From assembly GCA_037623315.1 (NCBI GenBank), contig JBBJJH010000008.1, forward strand, positions 62,001 to 126,000: a stretch of 64,000 nt of DNA. Direction: 5' to 3'. Both the position numbers and the translations under genes were made by a program. Shown here in pieces: positions 26,020-35,576 of the stretch. The notes below the pieces were generated by a model. That model saw nothing but the letters and a program-made list of their open reading frames with translations. It searched no databases and was not told where the DNA came from. This DNA comes from Halanaerobiaceae bacterium ANBcell28 (GTDB lineage Bacteria; Bacillota; Halanaerobiia; Halanaerobiales; DTU029). Within the stretch, counting starts at the first letter, position 1, and every line of letters begins with the position of its first letter.

Positions 26020-27222
26020 TTAGTGTTGTGTTAAATACTCACTAACTCGCAAAGCTGCTTTAGCTCCTTCACCAGCAGAAATTATTATCTGTTTATCCTT
26101 AATGTTAGTAACATCTCCTGCAGCCCATATTCCTTTAATACTGGTTTCATTATTTTCATTAATTACAATTTCATTTACTTTATTTACTTTTAAAATATCT
26201 CTTGCAAAATCGTTATTAGGTATTAAACCTATTTCAACAAAAACTGCCTCTACATCAACTTTTTCTTTCTCTTCAGTATTTACATTTTTAATTATTATAG
26301 AGTCAAGCTTCTTATCACCTTTTATTTCTTCTACTCCATAAGCTGTATATACCTGAATATTATCATTGTTTAATACCTTATCAACTAGAACTCGATCCCC
26401 TGTAAGTTTATCTTGAAATTCCACTAAGACAACATTGCAGGATAAGTTCGCCAGATCCAGACTAGCTTCCAGACCGGAGTTGCCTCCTCCAACTACTGCT
26501 ACACGCTTACCTGCATACAAGAAGCCATCACAGGTGGCACAATAATGAACACCTTTTCCTCTAAACTCTTTTTCTCCTTCTACACCTAGCTGACGATTAC
26601 TAGCACCAGTGGCAATAATAATAGCTTTTGCCTCAAGCTCTTTCTCACTTTCAGTTTCAAGAAAGAATTTATCATCTTCTTTTCTTATATTCTTTACTGT
26701 CTCTCCAATTTCCATAGATACATTATAGTCCATGACGTGTTGATAAAAATCATCTATTAATTCTGATCCTGTAACATCAAGCATACCTAGATAATTACCA
26801 ACTTCACCTGTATCAGCCATCTGTCCGCCTATATCTGAAGATACCATTAAAACATCCAGACCTTTTCTGGCCGAATATAAGGCTGCATTAAAGCCAGCCG
26901 GGCCAGCACCGATAATCAGTAGATCCCATTTCTTTTGAAAGTTTTTATCAAGTTCCATGTCCAGTATAAGCTCTAATTTTCCGCTTCTTTTCATTTCCAT
27001 CAAGTCATCAAAACCACCAATTGAATAATCATCTATAAATATTTGTGGTACTGTTTTTGCACCACCAGTCCTGTTCTCCATTTCAAGTTTAATGCCCTTA
27101 TCATCAATATTATATTCTTGGTAATCTAGACCTTTACTTTTGAGAAATGCTTTTGCCTTCTTACAATAAGGACAGCGCTGCAAAGTATATATTTCAATTT
27201 TGCTTTCTTGAATCTTATTCAT
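26020..27222 (-). CDS. glutaredoxin-thioredoxin reductase fusion protein
   Basis: A 400-residue fusion. Residues 1-90 are a glutaredoxin/NrdH-like domain with CPYC at 17-20 and the TVPQIFI cis-Pro segment near 57. Residues about 98-400 are a low-molecular-weight thioredoxin reductase with GAGPAG (105-110, FAD), CATC (228-231, redox disulfide), GGGNSG (NADPH) and the C-terminal AAGDV FAD motif. The ATG at 27222 is used: AAAGGGG precedes it, while the frame extends to a TTG at 27231. It can pass electrons from NADPH through its own glutaredoxin domain to protein targets. It appears monocistronic. Confidence 0.92.
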   Translation of the reverse strand: MNKIQESKIEIYTLQRCPYCKKAKAFLKSKGLDYQEYNIDDKGIKLEMENRTGGAKTVPQIFIDDYSIGGFDDLMEMKRSGKLELILDMELDKNFQKKWDLLIIGAGPAGFNAALYSARKGLDVLMVSSDIGGQMADTGEVGNYLGMLDVTGSELIDDFYQHVMDYNVSMEIGETVKNIRKEDDKFFLETESEKELEAKAIIIATGASNRQLGVEGEKEFRGKGVHYCATCDGFLYAGKRVAVVGGGNSGLEASLDLANLSCNVVLVEFQDKLTGDRVLVDKVLNNDNIQVYTAYGVEEIKGDKKLDSIIIKNVNTEEKEKVDVEAVFVEIGLIPNNDFARDILKVNKVNEIVINENNETSIKGIWAAGDVTNIKDKQIIISAGEGAKAALRVSEYLTQH

Positions 27223-27313
27223 AAATATCAACCCCTTTAACTAACAGTAAAACTCTCCGCCTAAATTAAAGATTTAAATAGTTTTTTCAACTATACAAGT
27301 AAAAGTAGACTCT

Positions 27314-27943
27314 TTAAAGTTCAAGTAGTATCGCCCTGCAAAGTGTAGCTTCTACTCCTTGAATATTCAAGGGAAATAAGCCTAGAGTATATTGCCCCTC
27401 TTCAATTCCCCTCAATCTTAATCCCTCTAAAATAAAAATCTCATTAGATAATAATTTTTTATGAGTAGGATGACCTTCTTGAGAACGTTCTATTCCCAAA
27501 GAGTCAATCCCTATACCCTTTACATCCTGTTCAATCAAGTGCTCAGCAGCATCTTCGGCTAGAAAGATAAAATCTTCTTCCCTATCCTCATAAGAATTTT
27601 TAGTCTTTAGCAAGATAAAACTACCTTCTTTTATATCAAATTTCTTTAAATCCTCTGCCTTAACTTTATCATCCAGATTAGTCAAATCCAGTACTTGACT
27701 ATCATAAAAGAATTCTTCTTTCAGAAATTCATCTATAGTAGCACCATCTTTTATCATATGCAGAGGAGCATCAAGATGAGTACCAGTGTGCATATTAAAA
27801 GTAATACTACTTTCATAGGAATCAGCTGTAGAATAATCATTTAAGACCTTAAACTCCGGTTTCTTTTCCTGGCGGCCCTTATAAACAGGCATCTCAGGAC
27901 TTATTTCCATAGAAATATCATAAATCTTTTTTCCCTTCCACAT
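27314..27943 (-). CDS. cyclase family protein (kynurenine formamidase-like)
   Basis: A 209-residue metal-dependent hydrolase of the cyclase/KynB-like family. The metal-binding motif HTGTHLDAPLH is present near residue 55, and SLGIERSQEG and GLRLRGIEEG are typical later segments. The ATG at 27943 is preferred because GGAGGTG stands 8 bases upstream; the longer frame begins inside the leader. Members hydrolyse amides or lactones, so the substrate is open. It follows zwf on the same strand after 72 bp and might be co-transcribed with the pentose phosphate genes, which would fit a lactone-type substrate, but that is speculation. Confidence 0.85.
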   Translation of the reverse strand: MWKGKKIYDISMEISPEMPVYKGRQEKKPEFKVLNDYSTADSYESSITFNMHTGTHLDAPLHMIKDGATIDEFLKEEFFYDSQVLDLTNLDDKVKAEDLKKFDIKEGSFILLKTKNSYEDREEDFIFLAEDAAEHLIEQDVKGIGIDSLGIERSQEGHPTHKKLLSNEIFILEGLRLRGIEEGQYTLGLFPLNIQGVEATLCRAILLEL

Positions 27944-28015
27944 ATCCAAAACACCTCCATAATTAGTCAAGCTCTCCAACTAAATATAGGATTTAGATGG
28001 AGTTTTCTTTTCCTT

Positions 28016-29512
28016 TCAAATAATACCATCCTCAGCAGCCAGATCGTTAATATCCCACCACTTACGACCATCTCTTTCCAAGAGTTCATTCGCTTCTTTA
28101 GGCCCATTGCTACCTGCCTTGTAATTGGGAAACTCAGGCTCCTTTTCCTGCCATAGCTTTGCAATCTTATCAACAAATCTCCAGGAATACTCTACCTCAT
28201 CCCAACGAGTAAACAAAGTAGAATCTCCTTTCATAACTTCAAATAGTAGTCGCTCATAAGCTTCAGGAGAATTTTCCCCTAATTGACAGTTTTGGCAAAA
28301 GTCCATTTGTACTGGTACAATTTTCGTGTCTGTTCCAGGGTGTTTGGCATTAAACTGAAAGAAAACACCTTCTTGAGGCTGGATCCTAATAACTAAAAGA
28401 TTTGGCATTAAAGATGATACTTTACTTTGATATGCAGGATGAGCTGCTTCTTTAAACTCCACAATAACCTCTGTAGATTTGCGTGTTGTTCTTTTACCAG
28501 TTTTCAAGTAGAAAGGTACATCTGCCCAACGAAGATTATTAATGAATGTTTTTACAGCCACAAAAGTTTCAGTATTAGACTCATCAGCAGTTCTGGATTC
28601 ACCCCGATAGGATACTACTTGTTCTCCATCTATCATACCACTATCATACTGCCCCCTGACAGTATAGTCCTCCAGTTTATCATCCTCAATTTCTAAGGCT
28701 TTCAAAACCTTAACTTTTTCATTTCTTACCGCTTCATTATCCATTGAACCAGGTGCTTCCATTGCAGTAAGACTTAATAATTGTAAAATATGATTTTGCA
28801 ACATATCCCTAAGTGCGCCAGACTGATCATAATAACCTCCACGGTCACCCACTCCACCTAGTTCATTCGATATAATCTGGATATTATCAATAAATTTATT
28901 ATTCCAAATTGCTTCAAAAATACTATTAGCAAATCTCAGTACCATGATATTTTGTAACATCTCTTTTCCCAAATAATGATCTATTCTATAGATATCTTCT
29001 TCAGGGAAAACAGAACTTATTTTTTCATTCAAATTTATGGCTGATTCTAGATTATGACCAAAAGGTTTCTCAATAACAAGTCTACTATTCTTCTCCCTAT
29101 TTTTAAGCATATCATGCTCATCTAGTTTATCTACTATCAAGGAAAAATAATCTGGTGAAACAGCTAGATAATATATCTGCCTATAATTTTCATTAAATTC
29201 TTGTTTTAATACTTGATAACCTTCATCTTGACTTATATCAAATTTTAGATACTTAATTTTTGCAGCAAATTCATCCCAGCTATCTTCCTTAAAATCAAAC
29301 CTAGAATGTTCTATAACTGCATTTCTTGCTTCTTCCCTATATATTTGATCATTTTTATCCCTTCTACCTATAGCATATATATTTAGATTATCAGGTAATT
29401 GTCCTTGCCGATATAAATTATAGAAAGCTGGCAATAACTTTCGATGAGTTAAATCACCTGTAGCTCCAAAAATAATAAAATCAAATGATTCATTTGTAAT
29501 ATCTATAGCCAT
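28016..29512 (-). CDS. zwf: glucose-6-phosphate 1-dehydrogenase
   Basis: A 498-residue enzyme that oxidises glucose 6-phosphate to 6-phosphogluconolactone with NAD(P)+. The nucleotide motif GATGDLTHRKL lies near residue 13, the active-site RIDHYLGKE near 177 and the substrate-binding EKPFGHN near 150. The ATG at 29512 has GGAGGTG 5 bases upstream; a longer frame to 29626 runs back through the intergenic spacer. It follows gnd (stop 29643) on the same strand. No phosphogluconolactonase gene is recognised nearby. Confidence 0.96.
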   Translation of the reverse strand: MAIDITNESFDFIIFGATGDLTHRKLLPAFYNLYRQGQLPDNLNIYAIGRRDKNDQIYREEARNAVIEHSRFDFKEDSWDEFAAKIKYLKFDISQDEGYQVLKQEFNENYRQIYYLAVSPDYFSLIVDKLDEHDMLKNREKNSRLVIEKPFGHNLESAINLNEKISSVFPEEDIYRIDHYLGKEMLQNIMVLRFANSIFEAIWNNKFIDNIQIISNELGGVGDRGGYYDQSGALRDMLQNHILQLLSLTAMEAPGSMDNEAVRNEKVKVLKALEIEDDKLEDYTVRGQYDSGMIDGEQVVSYRGESRTADESNTETFVAVKTFINNLRWADVPFYLKTGKRTTRKSTEVIVEFKEAAHPAYQSKVSSLMPNLLVIRIQPQEGVFFQFNAKHPGTDTKIVPVQMDFCQNCQLGENSPEAYERLLFEVMKGDSTLFTRWDEVEYSWRFVDKIAKLWQEKEPEFPNYKAGSNGPKEANELLERDGRKWWDINDLAAEDGII

Positions 29513-29642
29513 TTCTACACCTCCATTATTTATCTGTACTTTATTCTGAGCTAAAAGAAGTAAGAGTGTACAATATGATTCTAAACTTTCTTTTCCAAGC
29601 TCAAAGTTCCTAATTCTTAGCTCCAATCAAATTCCCATTCAG

Positions 29643-31058
29643 TTAAACATTTTTTATATCCTGCCACTCTGTATGAAATGTGCCTTCTTTATCTCTACGC
29701 AGATAGGTATGAGCACCAAAATAATCTCTTTGCGCCTGTATCAGATTTGTAGGTAATTCTACAGAGCGTAAACTATCAAAATAATCAAGAGTAGCTGACA
29801 TTGCCGGTACAGGGATTCCTCTTTCTTTAGCGGCAATTAGCATTAAGCGCAATTGAGGTATCTTCTCCTGAAAATTATACCTGAATTCTTTAGATAATAT
29901 CATACTAGTAATTTTGTAATTATCTTTATAAACCTCATATACATCCTCCAAAAAAGCAGAGCGAATAATACAGCCATTTTCCCATATTCTAGCCACTTCA
30001 CCTAAGGGTAATGAGTAATTATATTCCTGAGAAGCTTCCTGTAATAAAGTCATTCCTTCAGCATATGCATTTACTACTCCTAAATACAGTGCATCTTCCA
30101 GTACATTCAGAAAATCCCTATCAAGTTTCTTGCTCTCAGGTGCATTAAAAACTTTGCTAAAACTTAGACGTTCCTGTTTATAAGCTGATATATTTCTGGC
30201 ATTCACAGCAGCCGTTATAGTTGGGATAAAAACACCTAACTCTAGTGACTCTTGCACACTCCATTTTCCAGTACCTTTTTGTCTGGCTTCATCTAATATA
30301 ATATCGACTATTGGTTTTTCAGTTTCGGGGTCAACTCTCTTCAAAATTTCATGAGTTATCTCTAATAAATATGATTGATGATACTCATTCCATTCCTCAA
30401 AAATACTACTCATTTCTTCTGCAGACAAATCCATCATCTTACGCATAAAATCATAAATTTCTGCTATTACTTGCATTACTCCATATTCAATTCCATTATG
30501 AATCATCTTTACATAATGCCCAGCAGATTTCTTACCCAAATATGTTACACAAGAACCATGATCTGTTTTGGCAGCTATATCTTCAAAAATTTCTGCTACT
30601 TGTTGATAGGCTTCTTGATCGCCACCAGGCATAATCGAAGGACCATGTAAGGCACCATACTCCCCTCCGCTTATTCCTGTACCAAGAAAACTAATCCCCT
30701 TTTCAGCCAGTTCTTTATACCTACGGTCAGTATCTGTAAAGTGTGAATTACCACCATCTATAATAATGTCTCCTTCTTCTAAATAAGGTAACATAGAATC
30801 AATCACATAATCCACAGGCTTACCTGACTTAACCATTAGCATGACTTTACGAGGACGACTTAATAAAGCTAAAAATTCTTCTATGTCAAAGCCTGGATAA
30901 ATATTTTTACCCTGGGTACGTTTCTCAAGAAATTTCTCTGTAGTTTCTTTAGTCCTATTATATACAGCCACATTATATCCACTAGACTCCATATTCAGAA
31001 CAAGGTTCTGGCCCATAACTGCCAGCCCAATAACTCCTATATCACATTTATTCTTCAT
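29643..31058 (-). CDS. gnd: 6-phosphogluconate dehydrogenase (decarboxylating)
   Basis: A 471-residue dimeric-type enzyme converting 6-phosphogluconate to ribulose 5-phosphate and CO2. Landmarks are the Rossmann GLAVMGQNLVLNM, GGNSHFTDT, and the 6PGDH signature KMIHNGIEYGVMQ with the catalytic Lys. ATG 31058 follows AAAGGGG; a TTG two codons earlier extends the frame. It is upstream of zwf on the same strand, giving the oxidative pentose phosphate pair. A hairpin at 31089-31124 separates it from pgi. Confidence 0.96.
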   Translation of the reverse strand: MKNKCDIGVIGLAVMGQNLVLNMESSGYNVAVYNRTKETTEKFLEKRTQGKNIYPGFDIEEFLALLSRPRKVMLMVKSGKPVDYVIDSMLPYLEEGDIIIDGGNSHFTDTDRRYKELAEKGISFLGTGISGGEYGALHGPSIMPGGDQEAYQQVAEIFEDIAAKTDHGSCVTYLGKKSAGHYVKMIHNGIEYGVMQVIAEIYDFMRKMMDLSAEEMSSIFEEWNEYHQSYLLEITHEILKRVDPETEKPIVDIILDEARQKGTGKWSVQESLELGVFIPTITAAVNARNISAYKQERLSFSKVFNAPESKKLDRDFLNVLEDALYLGVVNAYAEGMTLLQEASQEYNYSLPLGEVARIWENGCIIRSAFLEDVYEVYKDNYKITSMILSKEFRYNFQEKIPQLRLMLIAAKERGIPVPAMSATLDYFDSLRSVELPTNLIQAQRDYFGAHTYLRRDKEGTFHTEWQDIKNV

Positions 31059-31088
31059 TAACAAAACCCCTTTCCAAAGTTCTTCCGT

Positions 31089-31124
31089 TAAAAGCTAAGT
31101 ATAGTTTACTTCACTTAGCTTTTA
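31089..31124 (-). terminator. terminator between pgi and gnd
   Basis: A perfect 12-bp stem (TAAAAGCTAAGT and complement) with a 12-base loop. On the minus strand it follows the pgi stop codon by about 140 bases and ends AGCTTTTAACGG, a modest U tract. Confidence 0.6.
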
Positions 31125-31262
31125 TTATCTGTCTTAATAAGAAAATCTATATATTCTTTCAACTATTTGTTATTTCAACTTTCCGGATTAAATCTATATA
31201 ATTTAATAAACTATGTCTAAACTGGCTTCAGAATTATAATTCAATGCCAAAAGTTGAGCTTA

Positions 31263-32684
31263 TTATAGTATTAGAGATTCATCTTTATCAGGTCTATTAT
31301 CATATTCTTCTCCGAAATCCTTATACCCATCTCTTCCCAAAACACCATATGCATAATGTTTTCCAAGCTCAACACCAGGTTGATTAAAGGCATCAATATT
31401 TAAGAGTTCGCCAAGCACAGCAGTTTGCAATTCCAACATATATAACAATTGCCCCATAGTAAACTCATTTACCTCTGGCAGGATTATTGTTTCATTCAAT
31501 CTACTTCTTTTTGTTAAAGCCAATTCTGTTGCATTCTTTTCAGTCTTAAGCAGCTCACCTAGGCTATGTCCTCCAAGATATGCTACCCCCTCTATATCAT
31601 CATATAATTTAGGCATCTCCATTTCAGCACCGTAGTTCTCAACTTCAAGAAAAGTAATGAATTTATCATAAGGTCCTTCCATATATAGCTGCATTTGTGA
31701 ATGTTGGTCTGTAGCACCTAATGCCTTAATTGGTGTTGGTCCAAGATTTACAATATTACCTTCTCTATCAAGTTCTTTACCCAAAGATTCTGCCCATAAT
31801 TGTCTATACCAATCAGCTAGATCTTTTAAGCTATGAGAATAAGGCATCATAACAGATAAGGGTTTGCCATTCTCATAGGCAATATATTGTAAAACAGCAT
31901 TTAAATATGCGGGGTTTTCCCATACTTCTTCTTTCTGAGTAATTTTATCCATATAAGCAGCTCCAGCCAGCAAAGCTTCAATATCTATACCAGTAAAAGC
32001 CGCAGAGACTAATCCAACTGCTGTTAACACAGAGAATCTTCCGCCAACGTTTTCGGGAATATGAAATGTTTTATATTCTTCACGTTTGGCTATCTCTATT
32101 AAATAACCTGAATCCTGACTGGTAGTAGCAATAAAATGCTCTTTTACTTTCTCTTCACCTACCTCTTCTGCTACTATTTGACGTGCTATTAAATATTGAC
32201 TCATCGTTTCGGCAGTTCCACCTGATTTAGAAATTACGTTAAAAACAGTTCTCTCCATATCTAAGATATCCAATAAACTTTTAAAACGAAGCGGGTCAAT
32301 ATTATCCGGAACAAACAAACGAGGGGCACTTCCTCGATCGTCCCTATAATTATGATAAGCATCATTCAAAGCTGTCTGTAAAGCGATGTTGCCTAAAGCA
32401 GAACCACCAATCCCTAAAACTACAAAATTATCAAATTTACCTTTGTTTTCTTCAGCGAATTCTTTGATATCCTGTACCACCTGCTCTTGATTGTAAGGTA
32501 ATTCCATAAAACCCAAATTAGCTTCTCGAATATTCTTATGTGCTTCTTTCACTCTATCAGCTAATTGATTAACATCTTCCTTACTAATACCATGTTCTTC
32601 TCCTATATTATCAACAAAGACATTATTTACATCTAATCTAATTTGCATTTCTTTCTGCCATGATTCTTTTAAATACTTTTTCAC
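31263..32684 (-). CDS. pgi: glucose-6-phosphate isomerase
   Basis: A 473-residue isomerase interconverting glucose 6-phosphate and fructose 6-phosphate. VVLGIGGSALGN near residue 93 and ISKSGGTAET near 153 are the sugar-phosphate binding SIS motifs, and the ATDQHSQMQL segment carries the PGI signature region. It is upstream of gnd and zwf, so the three steps around glucose 6-phosphate are clustered, although a terminator lies between pgi and gnd. The start is supported by the GGAGGG just upstream. Confidence 0.96.
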   Translation of the reverse strand: MKKYLKESWQKEMQIRLDVNNVFVDNIGEEHGISKEDVNQLADRVKEAHKNIREANLGFMELPYNQEQVVQDIKEFAEENKGKFDNFVVLGIGGSALGNIALQTALNDAYHNYRDDRGSAPRLFVPDNIDPLRFKSLLDILDMERTVFNVISKSGGTAETMSQYLIARQIVAEEVGEEKVKEHFIATTSQDSGYLIEIAKREEYKTFHIPENVGGRFSVLTAVGLVSAAFTGIDIEALLAGAAYMDKITQKEEVWENPAYLNAVLQYIAYENGKPLSVMMPYSHSLKDLADWYRQLWAESLGKELDREGNIVNLGPTPIKALGATDQHSQMQLYMEGPYDKFITFLEVENYGAEMEMPKLYDDIEGVAYLGGHSLGELLKTEKNATELALTKRSRLNETIILPEVNEFTMGQLLYMLELQTAVLGELLNIDAFNQPGVELGKHYAYGVLGRDGYKDFGEEYDNRPDKDESLIL

Positions 32685-33065
32685 ATTAATTCCCTCCTAA
32701 TATTTATTATTATTTAAAGCGTTTTTTTTAGTCACAAAGTTCACATTATTAATATTATGTTTCTTATGCAAGTTTTTATTTTTCTTAGCTAACATACTTA
32801 ATCAAATTATTAAATAATTTTTTTAAGTATTTTATATCTAAGTAGAAATTCTAATCTAAATCCTAGTATATTAATAATGTATATCAAAAAGCCAAATAAA
32901 TCTGTATTTTATTTTACAGAATAATAAATAAAGTATAGAAGAGGAGCAGTGCCTGTCTTTCCTATTAGTCTAAATATAGATAGAGCTCATTATCTTCTCT
33001 TTTTTAAAAATTCCATTCTCTTCATTTTTATTACCTCTTTTTTAAAAGTATTTGTATTACCTCCC

Positions 33066-33094
33066 TTGCCACAATCCCTACCTTATGCTATAAT
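33066..33094 (+). promoter_or_regulatory. promoter of PadR-fetAB operon
   Basis: TTGCCA (33066-33071), 17-bp spacer, TATAAT (33089-33094). The expected start point is about 33101, right at the palindrome described next. Confidence 0.75.
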
Positions 33095-33102
33095 ATAAAA
33101 CA

Positions 33103-33112
33103 TCGATATCGA
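33103..33112. promoter_or_regulatory. palindrome at start point of PadR operon, candidate PadR operator
   Basis: Perfect palindrome TCGATATCGA placed at about +3 to +12 relative to the predicted start point, where binding would block initiation. PadR proteins commonly repress their own operons through such sites; the link here is inferred from position. Confidence 0.45.
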
Positions 33113-33136
33113 AATTAGATAATGCGGAGTGATTTC

Positions 33137-33445
33137 ATGGAAAATAAAGTATTAAGAAAAATATTTTTAGCCTTCATGAGGATACATATACTACATCATG
33201 CCAAAAAAGAAGCTTTTTTTGGGCTTTGGATGATCGAGGAGCTAAAAAGTCATGGATATAATATAAGCGCAGGCACTATCTACCCTATACTACACAAAAT
33301 GGAAAAGGATAAACTCCTGAAAACTAATGAAAAGAATATAGACGGAAAGATTCGTAAATATTATTCCCTTACTGAAGAAGGAGATAAAATACTGCAGGAA
33401 GCAAAGAATAAAACAAAGGAACTCTTTTATGAAATAATCGATTAA
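33137..33445 (+). CDS. PadR family transcriptional regulator
   Basis: A 102-residue winged-helix regulator of the short PadR subgroup. YNISAGTIYPILHKMEKDKL is the recognition-helix region and GKIRKYYSLTEEGDKIL the wing. ATG 33137 has GGAGTG 5 bases upstream; the longer frame from 33122 begins inside that site. It is the first gene of a three-gene operon with fetA and fetB, so it probably controls this exporter and responds to its substrate. Confidence 0.88.
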   Translation: MENKVLRKIFLAFMRIHILHHAKKEAFFGLWMIEELKSHGYNISAGTIYPILHKMEKDKLLKTNEKNIDGKIRKYYSLTEEGDKILQEAKNKTKELFYEIID

Positions 33446-33497
33446 AAGAACTAAGCTGATTCATAATATCTTAAAGTAATGATAGAGAGGTGTAATT

Positions 33498-34160
33498 ATG
33501 TTCTCACTTAAAAACGTCAAATTTAAAGATATACTTAATATTTTAGATCTGGAAATTGAAGAAAAAAAAATTACCTGTATTCTAGGAAAAAGTGGTGGAG
33601 GAAAAACTACATTCCTACGACTATTAAACAATATAATCTCTGCTGACCAGGGAACAATCAAATTCAAGAACAAGGATATTGAAGAGTATCATCCTATAGA
33701 ACTAAGACGAGAGATTATAATGCTACCACAAAGTCCTAGCATGTTTCCAGGAACTATTGAAGATAATTTTTCTAAAACCCTTGAATATACTGAAAGTAAA
33801 GAAATAAAGCAAGAAAACAAAGTAAAACTATATGGAGAATTGCTAAAAAAAGTAGGTTTGAGCCATACTCTTGATACTAACACAAAGAATTTATCTGGTG
33901 GAGAAAAACAACGTCTAGCACTTGCCAGAATATTGCTTTTAAAACCAGCTATTCTTTTACTTGATGAACCTTCATCAGCATTAGATGAAGAAACAGAAGA
34001 CTTTATTATCAAAATGGTCGTAAATTACATCAAAGAAAAAAAGGGAAGCTTAATTATGGTTACACACTCCCGTAGTGTTGCAGAAAAATATGCAAATATA
34101 ATAATTACTCTAAATAATGGGAAAATAGAAGAAATAGAAAGGAAAAATAATAATGAATGA
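33498..34160 (+). CDS. fetA: ABC transporter ATPase, FetA/YbbL type
   Basis: A 220-residue ABC ATPase with Walker A GKSGGGKTT (about 30-38), a Q-loop in MLPQSPSMFPG, signature LSGGEKQR, and Walker B ILLLDEPSSALD. It overlaps the next gene by 8 bp, and that gene encodes a FetB/UPF0014 permease. E. coli FetAB (YbbLM) exports iron and improves resistance to oxidative stress, so metal export is the expected role. The PadR gene lies directly upstream in the same operon. Confidence 0.86.
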   Translation: MFSLKNVKFKDILNILDLEIEEKKITCILGKSGGGKTTFLRLLNNIISADQGTIKFKNKDIEEYHPIELRREIIMLPQSPSMFPGTIEDNFSKTLEYTESKEIKQENKVKLYGELLKKVGLSHTLDTNTKNLSGGEKQRLALARILLLKPAILLLDEPSSALDEETEDFIIKMVVNYIKEKKGSLIMVTHSRSVAEKYANIIITLNNGKIEEIERKNNNE

Positions 34161-34938
34161 AATTATAGATATCTCTCTAATTCAATTAATTACAGCCTAT
34201 ATATTTGTACTTATTCTTTTATTTATTATCAAAAAAGAAAATATAAGCAATGAATGGCAAATAATTATTTCTACATTTAGAATGACTATACAGCTGGTCC
34301 TTGTGGGTTTTGTCCTAACATATATTTTTGATAATCCTAGCATCTTTTTAAGCTTGCTGATATTATTACTAATGGAGATATTCGCCATCCAAAATATCTA
34401 TAGTAGAATAGACAAAAAACTATCTATTAATCTTAAAAAAGTTATCGCTATTGCAATTTTCATTGGAACAAGCATTAGCCTGTTTTATTTCATTTTAATA
34501 GTCATCAATCTTAAACCCTGGTATCAACCTCAATACTTTATTCCTCTTGCAGGAATGCTTATCGGAAACTCTATGACTGGTATATCTTTAGGTATTGAAG
34601 GACTAATCTCAGGTATAAAAGACAATACACAGATGATAGAAAATGCATTAATGTTAGGCGGAAAACCTAAAATAATAATTAAAGGCATTAGCAGTAGAGC
34701 CTTTTATAATGCAATCCTACCTACAATTAATTCCATGCTAGGTATGGGCATAGTATTTCTACCTGGTATGATGACAGGACAGATTTTAGCTGGTGCAGCA
34801 CCAATGATTGCAATCAAATATCAAATCGCTATAATGTTGGGAATATTAGGCAGTGTAACACTAAGCGTTTATCTAATGATTAAATGGGGTGCAAAAAGTT
34901 TTTTTAATGATAGAGCACAACTTGAAATAGATTTATAA
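34153..34938 (+). CDS. fetB: ABC permease, FetB / UPF0014 family iron exporter
   Basis: A 261-residue membrane protein with about seven spans and the UPF0014 landmarks FRMTIQLVLVGF, MEIFAIQNIYSR, PLAGMLIGNSMTG and LPGMMTGQILAGA. It is the membrane partner of the ATPase encoded just upstream, overlapping it by 8 bp. E. coli FetB exports iron. The gene ends 7 bp before the convergent response-regulator gene with no clear hairpin between the two stops. Confidence 0.9.
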   Translation: MNEIIDISLIQLITAYIFVLILLFIIKKENISNEWQIIISTFRMTIQLVLVGFVLTYIFDNPSIFLSLLILLLMEIFAIQNIYSRIDKKLSINLKKVIAIAIFIGTSISLFYFILIVINLKPWYQPQYFIPLAGMLIGNSMTGISLGIEGLISGIKDNTQMIENALMLGGKPKIIIKGISSRAFYNAILPTINSMLGMGIVFLPGMMTGQILAGAAPMIAIKYQIAIMLGILGSVTLSVYLMIKWGAKSFFNDRAQLEIDL

Positions 34939-34944
34939 GTAAAA

Positions 34945-35574
34945 TTAAGATAGTTTTACTAGTCCCATTTTTAGAGAAAGTATTACTGCTTGAGTTCTAT
35001 CGTTTACATCTAATTTTTTCAAAATGTTACTAACATGATTTTTAACAGTTTTTTCACTAATAAAAAGAACTGCTGCTATATCTTTATTACTCATTCCTTT
35101 TGCTAATAATTCTAGCACCTCTTGTTCTCTAGTGCTTAATTGTTCAAGTTCAGAACTAGCAGCAGTTTCTGCCACCTGAGATTGTAATGTCATTGGGAAA
35201 ACTTTTTCACCTTTCATAACCTTATCGATTGAATCTTTTAGATCTTCAGGTTTTATATCCTTTTGTACAAATCCCTCAGCACCAGCCTTACTTACTTCAT
35301 ATATGTACTCTTCACCATCATGAATTGTCAACACCAATATTTTAATTTCTGGATTTATCTCTTTTATCTTTGGAATACTTGCGATACCATCCATACGTGG
35401 CATATTTAAATCAAGCAACACTAAGTCTGGATTAAGCTCTCTTACTTTATTAACTGTTTCCAAACCATCTCCTGACTCAGCTATTACTTCTACATCATCA
35501 TACAATTCTAAAAGTTTACATATACCCTCTCTAACTAAATCATGATCTTCTGCTATTAATACTCTTGTTTTCAT
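34945..35574 (-). CDS. DegU-like NarL/LuxR family response regulator
   Basis: A 209-residue two-component regulator. The receiver domain (1-120) has acidic residues D10-D12 and the phospho-acceptor Asp55 in LVLLDLNMPR. The output domain (about 145-205) is a LuxR-type helix-turn-helix with LSTREQEVLELLAKG and EKTVKNHVSNIL. Its gene begins 2 bp after the stop codon of the sensor kinase gene, so the pair is one unit. In Bacillus the related DegU controls exoenzymes and motility; targets here are unknown. Confidence 0.93.
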   Translation of the reverse strand: MKTRVLIAEDHDLVREGICKLLELYDDVEVIAESGDGLETVNKVRELNPDLVLLDLNMPRMDGIASIPKIKEINPEIKILVLTIHDGEEYIYEVSKAGAEGFVQKDIKPEDLKDSIDKVMKGEKVFPMTLQSQVAETAASSELEQLSTREQEVLELLAKGMSNKDIAAVLFISEKTVKNHVSNILKKLDVNDRTQAVILSLKMGLVKLS

Positions 35575-35576
35575 TT

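Larger units (their letters stand above)
32685..33136. other. divergent intergenic region pgi / PadR
   Basis: About 450 bp between divergently transcribed pgi and the PadR gene. The right end holds a clear promoter and a palindrome for the PadR operon (33066-33112). The remainder is AT-rich, contains no ORF I can support and no recognised RNA. Confidence 0.5.

Noticed and set aside
27967-28176. A 69-codon minus-strand frame before the cyclase gene
   Set aside because: It lies in another frame over the end of zwf and has no conserved features.
31089-31124. Operator for gnd
   Set aside because: The stem is a plain hairpin with moderate U tract after the pgi stop codon and better explained as a terminator.
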